Shown here: in pieces, positions 62,300 through 64,000 of the stretch
How positions within the stretch are numbered: position 1 is the first letter of the stretch
How the letters are laid out: every line of letters starts with the position of its first letter
Program-made: the position numbers and the translations under genes
From: Bacillota bacterium
Lineage (GTDB): Bacteria > Bacillota > Clostridia > Peptostreptococcales > Anaerovoracaceae
Direction of reading: 5' to 3'
Assembly: GCA_019420525.1 (NCBI GenBank)
Contig: JAHZHA010000029.1
Location: 62,001-126,000, forward strand
Length of the DNA stretch: 64,000 bases
The notes under the pieces: model-generated
The model's input: the letters and a program-made list of their open reading frames with translations, nothing else
Database searches by the model: none
Told to the model about the DNA's origin: nothing

Positions 62300-62673
62300 A
62301 ATGATTAAATAGCCGAAGGCTGAGAGTTTCATGTTTTGTGCAAACCAGAAAATGATATAAGACCTCTTATAAATTATTAGGACAGAGCTGATTTTTTGAG
62401 GCTCTGTCCTTACTTGTATTATAATACAGTTTCCGGGCATGTCGGGGATGTCGCTGATATGGCAGCCTCTTTAATATTTTTCTCTTTAAAAAAGTACTTA
62501 AATATAGGGCGGAGCATGAAGGAAAGGGTTTTTAAGTGGCGGAAGAGACGACCATGGAAATATCAAAGAATTGTCATATGCAAAACAGGCATATCGCGAT
62601 ATTGAAAATAAAATCTGTGATATGATGAAGAGGATCTTGTTTTTACGGTTGACATTTATAAGGAGTTGGGAAG
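62300..62673. other. Intergenic region with a 10-bp hairpin
   Basis: AGGACAGAGC (62379-62388) and GCTCTGTCCT (62401-62410) pair perfectly around a loop that contains six Ts. The following bases are not a T tract. No supported gene lies here. Confidence 0.5.
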
Positions 62674-63360
62674 ATGGAGCAAATTTTTCTTCTGGAAGAT
62701 GATACAGCTCTGAGCCGTGGAATCCGCATGGCTCTTTGCGGAGCGGAACGGGATGTGATTCTGGCGGACAGCATCGCGCAGGCAAGGGAAAAGCTGGAGG
62801 AAGTACGATTCAATCTGCTGATTCTGGACATCAATCTCCCTGACGGCAGCGGTCTCGATCTTCTGCGAAATCTGCGAAACCGGGGAGATGACACACCTGT
62901 CATTCTTCTTACGGCCAACGACCTGGAGATGGACGAGGTGAACGGTCTGGAAGCGGGAGCGGATGACTATATCACAAAGCCTTTTTCTCTGGCGGTTCTG
63001 CGGGCACGGGTCGACGCTCAGCTCCGCCGGGGCAGCATGCTGCAGTCCGTCTCCCGGATTGAGACAGGACCTTTTCTCTTTGACTTTCAGCGGATGAATT
63101 TTCGCAGGGATGGCCTGGCGGTGGAACTTTCAAAAACGGAGCAGAAATTATTGAAGGTGCTGGTGGAAAACCGCGGGTGTGCCGTGCCTCGTACCGCGCT
63201 GATCGACCGGGTATGGACGGACGGCGCGGAATTTGTGGAGGAAAATGCTCTTTCCGTCACGGTCAAACGGCTGCGCGGCAAACTGGAGAGAGATCCTGCT
63301 AGGCCGGAATATCTGAAAACGGTGTACGGCATCGGCTATATCTGGGCGGTGAAATCATGA
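62674..63360 (+). CDS. OmpR/PhoB-family response regulator
   Basis: 228 residues. Receiver with acidic pair in FLLEDDTALS, phosphoacceptor Asp in LLILDINLPDGSG, Thr in LLTANDLEMD and Lys in ITKPFSLAVL. Winged-helix domain (ELSKTEQKLLKVLVENRG; VTVKRLRGKLE; TVYGIGYIW). AAGGAG before the ATG. ATGA overlap with the kinase gene. Confidence 0.95.
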   Translation: MEQIFLLEDDTALSRGIRMALCGAERDVILADSIAQAREKLEEVRFNLLILDINLPDGSGLDLLRNLRNRGDDTPVILLTANDLEMDEVNGLEAGADDYITKPFSLAVLRARVDAQLRRGSMLQSVSRIETGPFLFDFQRMNFRRDGLAVELSKTEQKLLKVLVENRGCAVPRTALIDRVWTDGAEFVEENALSVTVKRLRGKLERDPARPEYLKTVYGIGYIWAVKS

Positions 63361-64000
63361 ACGGTTATATTCTTTTGGGGGCGGCGCTGCTGCTGGCGCT
63401 GACCGTGGTGATTTTCGATCGGTGGAGAACTGCACGTACGATAAAACGTCTGGATCAGATGTTAGAGGCTGCAATTGTAGGCGACTTTACAGAACAAACT
63501 TTTGACGAGAGCCGGCTGTCTGCTCTGGAAGGTCGGTTGGCCCGATATCTGGCTGTCAGTTCTCTTTCGTCGCGAAAGATACAGGAGCAGAAAAACCAGA
63601 TAAGCGCGCTGATTTCCGATATATCCCACCAGACGAAGACGCCTGTAGCCAATCTGCAGCTTTATGCACAGCTGCTGGCTGAACAGCCACTCACCTCTCA
63701 GGGAGCGGAGTGTGTTCAGGCTATTTCGTCCCAGGCTGACAAGCTCCAGATACTGATCGAAGTTCTGGTCAAGACGTCCAGACTGGAAAACGGTATTCTG
63801 GCGGTGCATCCGGAGTCATCAGAGCTTGCTGATGTGGTGGATCACGCTGCGGCGCAGTATGCTGCAAGAGCGGCAGAAAAAAGAATTCGTCTCACAGTGT
63901 CGAAGACCTTGGGCACGGCGGTTTTCGATCCAAAGTGGACAGAAGAAGCACTGTGCAACCTTATCGACAACGCGGTAAAATATACGCCTTCCGGCGGCGC
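63357..64000 (+). CDS. Sensor histidine kinase, 3' part outside the window
   Basis: The 214 codons in view encode one N-terminal membrane helix, a short linker, the H box ISDISHQTKTPVANL (His91) and the N box CNLIDNAVKYTPSGG. The G boxes lie beyond the edge. With only one membrane helix and almost no extracellular loop it resembles intramembrane-sensing kinases of the BceS/VncS kind, which usually work with an ABC transporter encoded downstream (not seen). Confidence 0.93.
   Translation, partial: MNGYILLGAALLLALTVVIFDRWRTARTIKRLDQMLEAAIVGDFTEQTFDESRLSALEGRLARYLAVSSLSSRKIQEQKNQISALISDISHQTKTPVANLQLYAQLLAEQPLTSQGAECVQAISSQADKLQILIEVLVKTSRLENGILAVHPESSELADVVDHAAAQYAARAAEKRIRLTVSKTLGTAVFDPKWTEEALCNLIDNAVKYTPSGG

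Noticed and set aside
62396..62605. Possible 69-residue gene before the PhoB-type regulator
   Set aside because: It begins inside a hairpin and has no ribosome binding site or recognisable sequence.

Overview
The window looks like a chromosomal segment of an anaerobic, probably spore-forming member of the Clostridia (Bacillota). Evidence: AGGAGG-type ribosome binding sites with frequent TTG and GTG starts; the Gram-positive gene orders ylxM-ffh-rpsP-khpA-rimM-trmD and yggS-sepF-yggT-lspA-rluD; a Gin/CsfB-like anti-sigma zinc protein; several S-layer homology (SLH) surface proteins; an oxygen-sensitive glycyl radical enzyme with its activase; a lysine riboswitch. The backbone is of moderate GC. 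Three stretches are clearly AT-richer and look acquired: about 34.8-36.4 kb, 45.4-58.6 kb in part, and 60.8-62.3 kb. A family-level assignment is not possible from the sequence alone.

Layout. 0-4.5 kb: a partial unknown gene, a PatB/MalY-type C-S lyase (minus strand), an MFS exporter and the membrane peptidase SppA. 4.7-12.8 kb: housekeeping block for protein targeting, ribosome and tRNA maturation, cell division (SepF), lipoprotein processing (LspA) and pseudouridylation. 13-18.8 kb: BlaI/BlaR1-like regulator pair, an O-antigen-ligase-like membrane protein, an SLH-anchored HtrA-type protease and a small membrane protein. 19-24.2 kb: Gin-like protein, tRNA-Arg(CCG), then a divergent cluster (two DUF364-type proteins, a HypB/CobW-like GTPase and an ABC ATPase without a permease) that looks like an uncharacterised metal or metallocofactor system, followed by queC. 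24.4-32.4 kb: a LytTR regulator, then a lysine riboswitch controlling a glycyl radical enzyme, its radical SAM activase and a LysP-like permease; a DMT-family exporter and an aldo/keto reductase follow. 32.7-34.4 kb: rpsB-tsf. 34.9-36.4 kb: a type II restriction-modification module with a LexA-like box. 36.7-41 kb: SLH proteins around a LytTR/GHKL two-component system.

41.4-58.6 kb is a surface polysaccharide locus and the most striking part. It starts with a tyrosine recombinase. Next is a 272-bp segment bounded by a perfect 15-bp inverted repeat. The segment holds a good extended -10 promoter pointing away from the locus and a terminator pointing toward it. Then come the LoaP/RfaH-type antiterminator and the biosynthetic genes (aminotransferase, initiating phosphoglycosyltransferase, acetyltransferase, CapK-like ligase, ATP-grasp enzyme, glycosyltransferases, UDP-GlcNAc epimerase and dehydrogenase, Wzy, Wzx). 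This is the expected architecture of a phase-variable, invertible promoter for a capsule-like polymer; the orientation given here reads as OFF. Dead IS256 and IS110 copies lie inside and after the locus.

58.6-64 kb: transposon debris, an ASCH-domain gene, an AT-rich trio that includes a SecB-like chaperone, and a PhoB-type two-component system cut by the window edge.
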